Shown here piece after piece: positions 5,994 to 12,950 of a stretch of DNA of 18,331 bases; position 1 is the stretch's first letter, and each line of letters begins with the position of its first letter. The stretch is from contig CAZFNL010000117.1 in NCBI GenBank assembly GCA_964520615.1, positions 1 through 18,331 of the forward strand. The letters are read 5' to 3'. Made by a program: the position numbers and the translations under genes. The notes beneath the pieces were generated by a model. That model did no database searches. It saw only the letters and a program-made list of their open reading frames with translations, and was not told the origin of the DNA. This stretch comes from JAMCUI01 sp964520615 (lineage in GTDB: Bacteria > Patescibacteriota > Microgenomatia > 2-02-FULL-39-11).

Positions 5994-7256
5994 ATGTTAG
6001 ACATAAAATTTCTCAGGGAAAATTTGGAAACGGTAAAAAAAGCAGCGGAAAACAAGAACCGTAAGGTAGATTGGGATAAGCTTATGGGACTTGATGATAA
6101 AAGAAGAACATTAATTAGCGGAATTGAAAAGCTGAGGGGGGAGAGGAATAAATCAAGCAAACAGATAACAAACAACAAACAACAGATAACAAAGGAACAA
6201 ATTCAAGAGGGCAAAGAATTGAAGGAAGATATTAAAAGAAGTGAAGAAGAACTAAGAACGGTTGAAAAGGAATTCAATGAATTATTGTTGACGGTTCCCA
6301 ACGTGCCGGATAAATCTGTTCCGATAGGTAAAGACTCATCGGGAAATAAAGAAATAAAGAAATGGGGAGAGGTGCCAAAATTGGATTTTACGCCACTGGA
6401 TCATATAGTATTGGCAAAAAAGCACGATCTGGTGGATTTTGAAAGAGGAGTGAAAGTCGGAGGCTTCAGGACTTATTTCCTCAAAAATGAGGCGGCAGTT
6501 CTGGAGGTGGCAGTGCTTTTTTATACTTTCCAGAAACTGATAAAGAAGGGGTATACACCCCTTATTGCTCCAAGCCTAGTGAAGGAGTTTACACTTTTTG
6601 GCAACGGCCAATTTCCATGGGGTAGGGAAGAAGTGTACACAATGGAAAAGGACAATATATATCTGGCAGGCACTGCAGAGGTGCCGGTTACGGCATATTT
6701 TGCTGATGAGATACTAAACGAAAAAGATTTGCCAAAGAAATTTGTCGCCTTTTCCCCTTGCTTCAGGAGGGAAGCCGGCAGTTACGGTAAAGACACAAGA
6801 GGTCTATATCGTCTTCACCAGTTCAATAAGGTTGAGCAGGTGATTATAAATAAAGCCGATTATGAGGGTTCTTTGACGCTTCATGAGGAGCTTTTGCATA
6901 ATTCCGAAGAAGTGCTTCAGGATCTGAAATTGCCTTACCGTGTACTTCTAATGTGTACAGGAGACATGGGTGAGCCGCAGGTAAAAAAATATGATATCGA
7001 AACCTGGATGCCGGGAAGATCTGCTTACGGAGAGACGATGTCCAATTCATTCATGGGCGATTTCCAGACCAGAAGATTGAATATCCGTTATAAGACTAAA
7101 GAGGGGACTACCAAATTCACCCATTCCCTGAATAATACGGCTGTGGCATCGCCACGGATACTTATTGCCATTTTGGAAAATTACCAGCAGAAGGACGGGT
7201 CAATCCTCGTGCCGGAAGTGTTAAGGGAGTATGTGGGGAAAGAGAGAATTGGTTAA
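5994..7256 (+). CDS. serS: Seryl-tRNA synthetase
   Basis: A 420-residue class II synthetase of usual length. Residues 1-100 form the N-terminal antiparallel coiled-coil arm that grips the long variable arm of tRNA-Ser. The catalytic core shows the serine-binding TAE (227-229), motif 2 with FRREAGSYGKDTRG (257-270), and motif 3 ending in SPRILIAILENYQ near 385-397. It charges tRNA-Ser with serine in the cytosol. It lies downstream of the serine T-box gene, though a terminator, a repeat and about 400 bases separate them, so shared transcription is uncertain. No strong Shine-Dalgarno precedes the ATG (AAGGGC about 14 bases upstream). Odd point: codons 56-67 in the coiled coil are made of a heptanucleotide repeat. 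Confidence 0.96.
   Translation: MLDIKFLRENLETVKKAAENKNRKVDWDKLMGLDDKRRTLISGIEKLRGERNKSSKQITNNKQQITKEQIQEGKELKEDIKRSEEELRTVEKEFNELLLTVPNVPDKSVPIGKDSSGNKEIKKWGEVPKLDFTPLDHIVLAKKHDLVDFERGVKVGGFRTYFLKNEAAVLEVAVLFYTFQKLIKKGYTPLIAPSLVKEFTLFGNGQFPWGREEVYTMEKDNIYLAGTAEVPVTAYFADEILNEKDLPKKFVAFSPCFRREAGSYGKDTRGLYRLHQFNKVEQVIINKADYEGSLTLHEELLHNSEEVLQDLKLPYRVLLMCTGDMGEPQVKKYDIETWMPGRSAYGETMSNSFMGDFQTRRLNIRYKTKEGTTKFTHSLNNTAVASPRILIAILENYQQKDGSILVPEVLREYVGKERIG
6160..6194 (+). repeat. Heptanucleotide array inside serS
   Basis: Five units in perfect register: AACAGAT, AACAAAC, AACAAAC, AACAGAT, AACAAAG. They encode part of KQITNNKQQITKEQ in the N-terminal arm of SerRS. Because 3 x 7 bases are 7 codons, the peptide itself repeats every 7 residues (QIT...QIT), which suits a coiled coil. 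Confidence 0.75.
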
Positions 7257-7450
7257 ACTATTGCTAAAAAGACAGCACGATGAAAGCCTCTGAAATACTC
7301 CAGGGATGTTTAGGGAAAAGGAAGGCGGGAAAATGATTCCTAATTAAAGCCTCTTGTGTCACACATAATCTATCAGCATCTTTTTTGCCGGCAGTCTTGT
7401 GTTTATGAGGTAACTCATAAATAGAAGAATGATAATATAGTGATAGACAT
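7257..7450 (+). promoter_or_regulatory. Spacer with a perfect 8-bp palindrome upstream of the EreA/TraB-like gene
   Basis: TTTATGAG (7402-7409) and CTCATAAA (7414-7421) flank GTAA: a possible operator or hairpin. A TAATAT/TATAGT -10 candidate lies at 7433-7441, 9-12 bases before the ATG at 7451, with no Shine-Dalgarno. Nothing else is evident in this 194-base spacer. Confidence 0.35.
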
Positions 7451-8545
7451 ATGAATGATTTATTGAGAGAAACCGCAGCTCACCTCCAGAAATTTGCAGA
7501 TTGGAAAAGTACTCCTTTTAAGCCAAAACCTCCTGAAAATATAAAAGATTTGACTGGTGTTGATCTTGCTGCCGTAGCTGAAAAAGCAGGAATGCAAGCA
7601 ATATTAAAGATAGCTAACGGAAGAGGTCCCTATGTAGTGCATATTGGGCAAACACATGAGCATCCAATGGAAGATGCGTATACTTTTCTGCGAAGAAGCG
7701 AAATCATTGAATCGCAGAAAAGTATTGAGCAATTCTTGCTGGCATTAAAGGAATCTAATCCAGCCTTAAGGAGAGTTTTTGTAGAAGGTTATACTGAAAA
7801 AGATATAGAAAGAATGGAAAATCTTAAAAAACTTGATGTTCTACTTAGGACTAGACCAGTGTTTCAGACTACCCATCCTGCCGTCTTAAAGTATTTGGTC
7901 AATTATTATTTTTCTACCAGTGAAAAATTAGCTCAGGCCTATTCTCCAAGAAGTAAAATTGCTTATGGATTTGATTATATTGCCATGAGAAAGATAAAGC
8001 AGGTAATGGACTATTTTGAGTCTAATCCTCACACACTTTCTGGTGAGGATGCGGAAGATTTTGAGTATGAAATAGGCAGGGCCAGAGATTTACTAAGCGG
8101 TGTATATCTATTTGGTGGAAAACATGCCTTACTAGGTGATGATTCGCCCTATCTTTTGGGCGCAGCGCTAAAGATGTATTTGGATGAGAATATAGATACA
8201 ATTAGTCCGACTTCTAGTTCATCTTCTGCTGAGGCAGCGTCGAAAGAATATAATAAGATGAAAGAGCTTCAACGGCAAATATCTGAATTAAAAGGTGTTG
8301 ATTTGAAAAAACGCCTCTCTTTAGTACTTCAGCAAATTGCTCTAAATAAAAGCTTTGATGCTAAAGTATTAAAGGAGAGAGAAAGTACGGCTATTGATTT
8401 TGTTGCACATGCGGATAATGTGGATAGTACAGGACTAATTCCTTTAGTTTACGGTGATATGCATCATTTTGAATCAGGTTTAAGAGAGCATAATAGAACT
8501 AATCCTGACTTACCTTTGGGGTTGATAGAAGTAAGGCAGAGTTGA
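7451..8545 (+). CDS. Putative EreA/ChaN/TraB(Tiki)-superfamily protein, function unknown
   Basis: A 364-residue protein with no signal peptide or membrane segment. It resembles the EreA/ChaN/TraB-PrgY (Tiki-type) metal-dependent fold in its spaced motifs: a beta strand followed by HIGQTHEHP (64-72; GxxH), FVEGY (110-114; conserved Glu), KERES (308-312; Arg) and YGDMHHF (334-340; second GxxH-type site). Members include erythromycin esterases, haem-linked ChaN and the TraB/PrgY/Tiki proteases. Residues 253-268 are a Ser/Ala-rich linker and 266-310 are helical and charged, possibly coiled coil. The substrate is unknown. It has its own spacers on both sides and appears monocistronic. The family call rests on motif pattern only. 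Confidence 0.42.
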   Translation: MNDLLRETAAHLQKFADWKSTPFKPKPPENIKDLTGVDLAAVAEKAGMQAILKIANGRGPYVVHIGQTHEHPMEDAYTFLRRSEIIESQKSIEQFLLALKESNPALRRVFVEGYTEKDIERMENLKKLDVLLRTRPVFQTTHPAVLKYLVNYYFSTSEKLAQAYSPRSKIAYGFDYIAMRKIKQVMDYFESNPHTLSGEDAEDFEYEIGRARDLLSGVYLFGGKHALLGDDSPYLLGAALKMYLDENIDTISPTSSSSSAEAASKEYNKMKELQRQISELKGVDLKKRLSLVLQQIALNKSFDAKVLKERESTAIDFVAHADNVDSTGLIPLVYGDMHHFESGLREHNRTNPDLPLGLIEVRQS

Positions 8546-8819
8546 TCGATTCTTAATTCCGTATTGAAAGCAGATCAGAAACTCATTCAAGTATCTGAAG
8601 TAACCTAGAACTGGTTTTGGAACCTGAAATTTATGCTTGATAGAAAACTGTGATTTAAGTTCAAAATAGTAGTTTTGAAATAAGTTCTAGAAGCTATCTC
8701 AAAACCCTATTTCCAAGCCCGAAGAAACAACATTATCGAAGCTAAAAACAGGATATCGAGGTGAGTTCTAGTTTATAGATAAAAAGAGTAGGTGATGGAG
8801 ACGATATAGGGAATTGTTT
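8546..8819. other. Spacer without a recognisable gene
   Basis: About 270 bases with no credible ORF or RNA gene. One perfect small inverted repeat, TTCAAAA (8660-8666) with TTTTGAA (8673-8679), is present. The word AGTTCTAG occurs twice (8683-8690 and 8764-8771). No terminator with a clear T run is seen after the upstream gene. Confidence 0.4.
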
Positions 8820-8825
8820 TATAAT
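8820..8825 (+). promoter_or_regulatory. -10 box, likely leaderless start of the second TrxB-like gene
   Basis: A perfect TATAAT ends 6 bases before the ATG at 8832, the same geometry as at 174-186. No Shine-Dalgarno lies between. No -35 box is convincing. Confidence 0.5.
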
Positions 8826-8831
8826 TAAACT

Positions 8832-9977
8832 ATGGATTTACTTGATCTTGTTATAATCGGCGGAGGACCGGCAGGACTTACCGCTTCCACTTATGCCTCT
8901 TGTTTTCATCTAAAACATATAGTTATTGCGGCAACTATTGGCGGACAACTACTTTTGGCTCCTGATATACTCAATTATCCGGGATTTGACCATGTAAATG
9001 GAAAAGAGCTTACAGACAGGATGCTTGGTCAGGTAAAAGCACGTGGCGGGGAAGTAGTGGTGGGGAGTGTGATAAAAATATCAAAGAACAAGGAGCAGGG
9101 AGCAGATAACAAAGAAGCTGATATATTTGAGGTGGAAACGATAGACGGAAAAAAATACAAGACAAAATCTATTATCCTGGCAACAGGAACGGAGAGAAGG
9201 AAACTGAATATTCCCGGGGAAGTGGAATATACCGCTCGTGGCGTACACTACTGCGCCACATGCGAGAAACTGGATTATGAAGGGAAAATTTGCGCTGTTG
9301 TAGGAGGTGCCAACAGTGCCGTGCAGGCAGCAGCCGAGCTAGCCCAGGCAGCAGCAAAAGTCTATATCATTTACAGGGGAACTCAATTGCGTGGGGATCC
9401 GATTTGGCTGGATAATATCAACAAAAATCCAAAAATTGAGGTTATTTACTCAACAATTCCTGTGGAAATACTAGGAGACGGGCAGAAGATGACCGGTATA
9501 AGAGTAAAGTCATCCTCGATACCGAATTCTTCAGACACTCCACCATTATCGAGGTTGGATAGTCGTGGGCCAATTAATTCTGCTTTACCAGAAAAAAGCC
9601 CTACCGGGAGAGGTCGGTCTTCTGAATTGATATCTTCGGATGACTCAACCATTAATTACCAACCACCAACCACTAACCAAATTTTATCTTTAGACAAAAT
9701 TTTTATAGAAATTGGTGGTGTACCAGGAACGGCATTGGTGATTCCACTGGGTGTAAAGATGGATCCGGGTGGATATATCAGTGTAAATGACAGACTCGCG
9801 ACAAATGTGCCGGGAGTTTTTGCTGCAGGAGACCTTGTCAGCAGCGAGTTATCCATAGAGCAGATAGCTTCATCAGTCGGTCTGGGAGCAAGAGCTGCAG
9901 CTTCGGCTTTTGCCTATATAAAACAGGATAAAGCTCCGACGCTTTGGGGCGGTAGTCAGATAAAAAGGCAGGTTTAA
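8832..9977 (+). CDS. Divergent thioredoxin-reductase-like flavoprotein with a large inserted segment
   Basis: A 381-residue relative of TrxB (family length about 310-320). The FAD motif GGGPAG is at 10-15; the redox pair is C141-A-T-C144; the second nucleotide fold has GGANSA (158-163) in place of GGGDSA, and YRGTQLRG (181-188) in place of the HRRxxFRA NADPH clamp; the C-terminal FAD motif GVFAAGDLVS is at 328-337. Loss of the basic clamp suggests it does not use NADPH in the usual way; NADH or a different donor is possible. Residues about 227-284 are a Ser/Pro-rich segment absent from ordinary TrxB, encoded by palindromic and heptanucleotide repeat DNA, placed at a surface loop before the FIEIG strand. 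It is convergent with ruvB. The partner is unknown: a second thioredoxin or another thiol protein. Confidence 0.85.
   Translation: MDLLDLVIIGGGPAGLTASTYASCFHLKHIVIAATIGGQLLLAPDILNYPGFDHVNGKELTDRMLGQVKARGGEVVVGSVIKISKNKEQGADNKEADIFEVETIDGKKYKTKSIILATGTERRKLNIPGEVEYTARGVHYCATCEKLDYEGKICAVVGGANSAVQAAAELAQAAAKVYIIYRGTQLRGDPIWLDNINKNPKIEVIYSTIPVEILGDGQKMTGIRVKSSSIPNSSDTPPLSRLDSRGPINSALPEKSPTGRGRSSELISSDDSTINYQPPTTNQILSLDKIFIEIGGVPGTALVIPLGVKMDPGGYISVNDRLATNVPGVFAAGDLVSSELSIEQIASSVGLGARAAASAFAYIKQDKAPTLWGGSQIKRQV
9087..9114 (+). repeat. Heptanucleotide array inside the second TrxB-like gene (first)
   Basis: Four units in register: AACAAGG, AGCAGGG, AGCAGAT, AACAAAG. They encode KEQGADNKE, an acidic/polar loop between two strands, at about residues 86-94. 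The last units share the CAGATAACAAA word with the array in serS. Confidence 0.6.
9514..9683 (+). repeat. Compound repeat insertion in the second TrxB-like gene
   Basis: This DNA encodes the extra Ser/Pro-rich segment. It begins with a perfect inverted repeat, CCTCGATA (9514-9521) with TATCGAGG (9547-9554), and a weaker pairing between 9522-9535 and 9617-9640 (CCGAA...TTCAGA against TCTGAA...TTCGG). It ends with heptanucleotide units CCATTAA, TTACCAA, CCACCAA, CCACTAA, CCAAATT (9649-9683). The reading frame stays open throughout. It looks like a palindromic element plus an array, tolerated in frame. Confidence 0.65.
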
Positions 9978-9978
9978 T

Positions 9979-10020
9979 ACAGGATTTATTGGAAACATCC
10001 TTCAAATAAGCTTTTCCTGT
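9979..10020. terminator. Imperfect hairpin at the convergent trxB-like/ruvB junction
   Basis: ACAGGA (9979-9984) pairs with TCCTGT (10015-10020), with TTATT/AATAA and GGA/TCC inside. It spans the end of ruvB and could act in both directions. No long T run follows on the plus strand, while T-rich bases lie inside it, so the terminator role is uncertain. Confidence 0.3.
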
Positions 10021-11042
10021 TGTGACTCTTTTTTTCTAAAGGGAACTTTGAGGTGTTTATATGCTTTCTCGGTTGCTTCCCGTCCCCGGGGAGTGCGCTT
10101 GAGGAAACCTAATTGCATCAAATAGGGTTCAATTACTTCCTCAAGTGTGCCGATGTCTTCAGATAACGTGGCAGCCATAGTTTCTATCCCAACCGGTCCA
10201 CCTCCGTGTTTTTCTATCAAAGCTTTTAACAATCTTCTGTCAGAATCATCCAGACCCATGTTATCTATTTCCAAAAGCGAAAACGCATCAGAAAGTACCT
10301 CATCATCAATGTCGGATTTACTTTTTACCTGGGCAAAGTCACGGGCGCGCTTCAGAAGTTTGAGTGCGATACGGGGAGTCCCCCGGGCCCTTTTGGCGAG
10401 TTCTTTAACTGCTGTTTCATTTACTTCTATTGCCAGTTTATTTGAGGCATTTTTTATGATTGACTCAAGGTCATTTGGAGAATAAAAATTAAGCCGTTGT
10501 GTAATCCCAAACCGGTCACGAAGGGGTGCCGACATTAGGCCAATTCTGGTAGTTGCTCCAACGATGGTAAATTTTGGCAGGTCAAGTCGAAGAGTTCTTG
10601 CTGACGGGCCTTTACCGATAACTATGTCCAAAGCATAATCTTCCATAGCAGGATAAAGGGTTTCTTCAACCACTTTGTTCAACCTGTGGATTTCATCAAT
10701 AAAAAGGACATCTCCAGGTTCAAGATTGGTGAGGATTGAGGCCAGGTCGCCGCTTCTTTCAATTGCCGGGCCTGAAGTTATCCGAATATTAACACTCATT
10801 TCTTTGGCAATTAAATGAGCCAGAGTGGTTTTACCAAGGCCCGGCGGGCCGTAAAGGAGTATATGCTCGATAGGTTCCTTTCTCTTTTTGGCGGCGGTGA
10901 GGGCAACGTAAAGGGACTGTTTTACCTTCTCCTGTCCGCAGAATTCGCTCCAGGCGGAAGCACGAAGCGATTTAAAAAGCGTTTCTTCTTCAACTGAGTC
11001 ATTTTTATCACCGGATGTTTTTACTTGTTTATTTTCAGTCAT
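10002..11042 (-). CDS. ruvB: Holliday junction branch-migration ATPase RuvB
   Basis: About 346 residues, the usual length. From the ATG at 11042: a short polar N-terminus, then an AAA+ core with Walker A GPPGLGKTT, Walker B DEIHRL, sensor GATTR and the arginine-finger region APLRDRFG, then a C-terminal winged helix with the conserved GGGPVGIETMA region. It forms hexameric rings on DNA flanking the RuvA-bound junction and drives branch migration. An in-frame TTG two codons earlier (11048) is possible; no Shine-Dalgarno helps decide, and I prefer the ATG. It is last in a ruvC-ruvA-ruvB series, separated from ruvA by heptanucleotide arrays. It converges with the TrxB-like gene over a 24-base gap. 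Confidence 0.96.
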   Translation of the reverse strand: MTENKQVKTSGDKNDSVEEETLFKSLRASAWSEFCGQEKVKQSLYVALTAAKKRKEPIEHILLYGPPGLGKTTLAHLIAKEMSVNIRITSGPAIERSGDLASILTNLEPGDVLFIDEIHRLNKVVEETLYPAMEDYALDIVIGKGPSARTLRLDLPKFTIVGATTRIGLMSAPLRDRFGITQRLNFYSPNDLESIIKNASNKLAIEVNETAVKELAKRARGTPRIALKLLKRARDFAQVKSKSDIDDEVLSDAFSLLEIDNMGLDDSDRRLLKALIEKHGGGPVGIETMAATLSEDIGTLEEVIEPYLMQLGFLKRTPRGREATEKAYKHLKVPFRKKESQQEKLI

Positions 11043-11048
11043 ATTCAA

Positions 11049-11120
11049 AGCGTGAAGCGTAAAGCGTTAAGAATAAAATCTGGCAGATAACTTTACGCTT
11101 GACGCTTTACCCTTTACGCT
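11049..11120. repeat. Converging heptanucleotide arrays between ruvA and ruvB
   Basis: Rightward units: AGCGTGA, AGCGTAA, AGCGTTA, AGAATAA (11049-11076). On the opposite strand from 11120: AGCGTAA, AGGGTAA, AGCGTCA, AGCGTAA, AGTTATC (to 11086). The sequence type and layout match 1316-1385. It fills nearly the whole spacer and abuts both genes. Confidence 0.8.
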
Positions 11121-11125
11121 AAAGA

Positions 11126-11707
11126 TCATCTTTTTCCTAAAAATTTCAAAGCCGCTTTTATTTTAACAGATGTGTCACCCTGGATATCTTTTATCGATCT
11201 GAGTGCTTCTTTGGCTTCTGCCGGGGAGAATCCGAAAGATTTCAGTGCGTCGATGATCTCTTTGGTTTCACCGCTTTCTTCCGATAGATCAATCAAATTA
11301 TTCAGGTTACTTAGTTTGGGCCTGAGTTCTATGATTATCTTTTGGGCGTTTTTGGTGCCAAGACGGGGGATGGAAGTGAAGAAACCGACGTCACCTTTCA
11401 CGACTGCCTCCTTAATTTTATCGCTTTTCCCGTTCCCGAAAATTGAAAGTGCGGTTTTAGGCCCTATGCCGGATACGCCAAGAAACATTTCAAAAAGCGT
11501 CAGATCTTCCTGTTTAGCAAATCCATACAGGTCCAGGGCATCTTCTTTAACATGGGTATAGATAAAGAGGTTATATTTTTCTCCTATGATTGTATTTCTA
11601 AAGATCTCTGATGGTGCTGATACTTTATAACCAACGCCGCCTGCGGTCATGATTATCAGATAATTAGAGCCTTTGGAATGGATTGTTCCGGAAAGATAAG
11701 CAATCAT
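11126..11707 (-). CDS. ruvA: Holliday junction DNA-binding protein RuvA
   Basis: A 193-residue protein of usual length. An OB-fold N-terminal domain (MIAYLSGTIHSKG) is followed by the double helix-hairpin-helix region, with GVSGIGPKTAL (about 98-108) and IPRLGTKNAQKIIIEL, then a flexible linker and the small C-terminal domain that binds RuvB (EIIDALKSFGFSPAEAKEAL). Tetramers clamp the four-way junction and recruit RuvB. It lies between ruvC and ruvB on the minus strand. No Shine-Dalgarno is seen before its ATG, whose upstream region is an AT-rich heptanucleotide array. Confidence 0.95.
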   Translation of the reverse strand: MIAYLSGTIHSKGSNYLIIMTAGGVGYKVSAPSEIFRNTIIGEKYNLFIYTHVKEDALDLYGFAKQEDLTLFEMFLGVSGIGPKTALSIFGNGKSDKIKEAVVKGDVGFFTSIPRLGTKNAQKIIIELRPKLSNLNNLIDLSEESGETKEIIDALKSFGFSPAEAKEALRSIKDIQGDTSVKIKAALKFLGKR

Positions 11708-11715
11708 AATAAAGA

Positions 11716-11786
11716 TTGGTATTTAGTATATAGTATATAGCGGTGGAAATATAAATCCCTAAGTACAATATACTAAATCCTATATA
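11716..11786. repeat. Converging heptanucleotide arrays (TAGTATA type) between ruvC and ruvA
   Basis: Rightward units: TTGGTAT, TTAGTAT, ATAGTAT, ATAGCGG (11716-11742). On the opposite strand from 11786: TATATAG, GATTTAG, TATATTG, TACTTAG (to 11759). ATTTAGTATA (11721-11730) and TATACTAAAT (11769-11778) are a perfect 10-bp inverted repeat. The right array overlaps the ruvC stop codon. The sequence differs from the AGCGTAA type, yet the period and layout are the same. Confidence 0.65.
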
Positions 11787-12265
11787 TTTTTTTGTAATTT
11801 GTAGGAAAAACAGTGTGTTAAAGCAATTGCAGCCGCATCGGCAACGTCATCCGGAGTAAGAATTTTGGGGAGTTTCAAAATAGTTTTCACCATCTGCTGG
11901 ATCTGGTTTTTATCTGCCCTTCCGTAACCGGTGAGAGCCATCTTTACCTGAAGCGGGGTATACTCGACAATTGGAATTTTAGCTTGGGTGAGGGCAAGTT
12001 GGATGACTCCTCTTGCCTGACCCACGATAAGAGCCGTTTTGGCATTTGTGTTGAAGAAAAGATTTTCCAGAGCTGCGGTTTCTGCGTGGTACTTCTCAAT
12101 GAGTGATTGGAGTGACTGGTGAAGCCTTAACAGCCGTTGAGCTGTGGAGAGGTTTGAGGAAGAGGTAATTGATTGGCTGTGAAGAAGAGTCTGTTTTCCT
12201 CTATTTTCTTCCACAATGGCAATTCCAGTGATGGCAATTCCAGGATCAATTCCAAGTACAATCAT
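11780..12265 (-). CDS. ruvC: Holliday junction resolvase RuvC
   Basis: A 161-residue endonuclease of usual length with an RNase H-like fold. The four catalytic acidic residues are visible: D7 (GIDPG), E67 (ALENLFF), D140 and D143 (PDDVADAAAIAL). It cuts four-way junctions symmetrically in concert with RuvAB, whose genes follow downstream on the same strand. A TATAAT with an extended TG element lies 8 bases before the ATG, so the ruv unit starts here with an almost leaderless message. The last codons are part of a heptanucleotide array. Confidence 0.95.
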   Translation of the reverse strand: MIVLGIDPGIAITGIAIVEENRGKQTLLHSQSITSSSNLSTAQRLLRLHQSLQSLIEKYHAETAALENLFFNTNAKTALIVGQARGVIQLALTQAKIPIVEYTPLQVKMALTGYGRADKNQIQQMVKTILKLPKILTPDDVADAAAIALTHCFSYKLQKNI

Positions 12266-12273
12266 ACAAAGGG

Positions 12274-12282
12274 ATTATAACA
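12274..12282 (-). promoter_or_regulatory. Extended -10 promoter of ruvC (minus strand)
   Basis: On the minus strand the sequence is TGTTATAAT (12282-12274): a perfect TATAAT with the extended TGn. It ends 8 bases before the ruvC ATG. It is divergent from the promoter at 12301-12329. Confidence 0.55.
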
Positions 12283-12300
12283 TTACTGTGTTTTTCCTTT

Positions 12301-12329
12301 TTGACTTGGGAATGACTTTTTGTTACTAT
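12301..12329 (+). promoter_or_regulatory. Strong promoter of the small membrane-protein island
   Basis: TTGACT (12301-12306), a 17-base spacer and TACTAT (12324-12329) with an extended TGT (12321-12323). Transcription would start near 12336 and give a leader of about 195 bases before the first small gene. Confidence 0.6.
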
Positions 12330-12337
12330 CCAAACCG

Positions 12338-12493
12338 CAAGGATTGGCCAGTTTAGCGGCCTTTTCTTGATAGGTAGCACATTAAAATATTGCTTTATTT
12401 ACTTCAACCTTTTTATCACTTTTGATATCCACCCCAAAAATCCTGTAGGTGAAATCTGAAAGGAATCTATCCTTTCCGGTTTTACCTACAGGA
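12338..12493 (+). promoter_or_regulatory. Structured 5' leader with a 23-bp hairpin
   Basis: At 12338-12369 CAAG/CTTG and GGCC/GGCC form a hairpin just after the expected transcript start. At 12441-12493 there is a long, nearly perfect hairpin: TCCTGTAGGT (12441-12450) pairs with ACCTACAGGA (12484-12493), continues through GAAATC with GGTTTT (two G-T pairs), has a single T-C mismatch, and closes with GAAAGGA (12458-12464) and TCCTTTC (12470-12476) around a 5-base loop. The Shine-Dalgarno follows 18 bases later and lies outside the hairpin. It could be an RNA stabiliser, a protein-binding site, or the palindromic end of a mobile cassette. Confidence 0.5.
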
Positions 12494-12529
12494 AATAAAA
12501 AATCAAAAAAAGGAAGGAGATGAAGAAAA

Positions 12530-12745
12530 ATGAAAGCGCTAAGAAACCTCGTGCCGCGAAGTCGACAAGACAAGCTGGGTGTAGGCCTCATGGTCAGCAC
12601 CTTAGCTTTCGTTGTTGTCGGAGCCATTCTAACCAAGACCGATTTTGGTCTGGTTGGTTGGATCCTGATCGTTGTTGCCGCGGGCGAAACCCTTTTTGCC
12701 TTCGGCATCGTCGTGGAGCGCGTTGTCCGGTTCAAATCCCACTAG
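12530..12745 (+). CDS. Small two-helix membrane protein, unknown function
   Basis: A 71-residue protein with a basic N-terminus (residues 1-15, K/R-rich), two hydrophobic segments (about 17-35 and 43-61) joined by TKTDFG, and a basic C-terminus, so both ends are predicted inside the cell. The start at 12530 is chosen because GGAAGGAG (12512-12519) is 10 bases upstream; an overlapping frame from 12520 is too close to that site and gives an Arg/Cys-rich non-natural sequence. Base composition is clearly richer in G+C than the neighbours (GTC/GCC/GTT-type codons), which suggests transfer. It precedes a second small gene. I do not recognise a family. Confidence 0.65.
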   Translation: MKALRNLVPRSRQDKLGVGLMVSTLAFVVVGAILTKTDFGLVGWILIVVAAGETLFAFGIVVERVVRFKSH

Positions 12746-12812
12746 GGACCGGATAAAGTTGCCCGGATCGGCGGCGGAAAAAAAGAAGCTGCTGATTCGG
12801 CAAGGAGAAAAA

Positions 12813-12950
12813 ATGAAAGAAGAGCTTCGGAAATTATGGGATGCTTTCGTCCTCCTTGGTGCGATGGGCGCCACAGAACTAGAAGTAGGCGTCATCTATA
12901 TCTTGTTTCGGTTCATCATGGGATGGGATCCATTCCATATCATTCCATGA
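12813..12950 (+). CDS. Small single-helix membrane protein, unknown function
   Basis: A 45-residue protein from ATG 12813, preceded by AAGGAG (12802-12807) at 5 bases. A charged N-terminal helix (MKEELRKLWDAF) leads to a hydrophobic stretch (about 12-36: LLGAMGATELEVGVIYILFRF) with an acidic break, and a short tail ending WDPFHIIP. It follows the 71-residue protein by 67 bases, likely on the same transcript, and shares its composition. A longer in-frame reading exists from 12672 but would overlap the upstream gene; the ribosome binding site supports the short form. No family is recognised. Confidence 0.55.
   Translation: MKEELRKLWDAFVLLGAMGATELEVGVIYILFRFIMGWDPFHIIP

Noticed and set aside
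12382..12735. A 117-codon minus-strand ORF over the small-gene island
   Set aside because: It runs through the 12441-12493 hairpin and opposite the 71-residue gene, has Thr/Arg/Pro-rich content and no ribosome binding site; it is a shadow of the GC-rich plus-strand gene.
12715..12760. A tRNA T-arm look-alike (CCGGTTCAAATCC) at the end of the 71-residue gene
   Set aside because: No acceptor stem, D-arm or anticodon arm can be built upstream; the bases encode the C-terminus RVVRFKSH.
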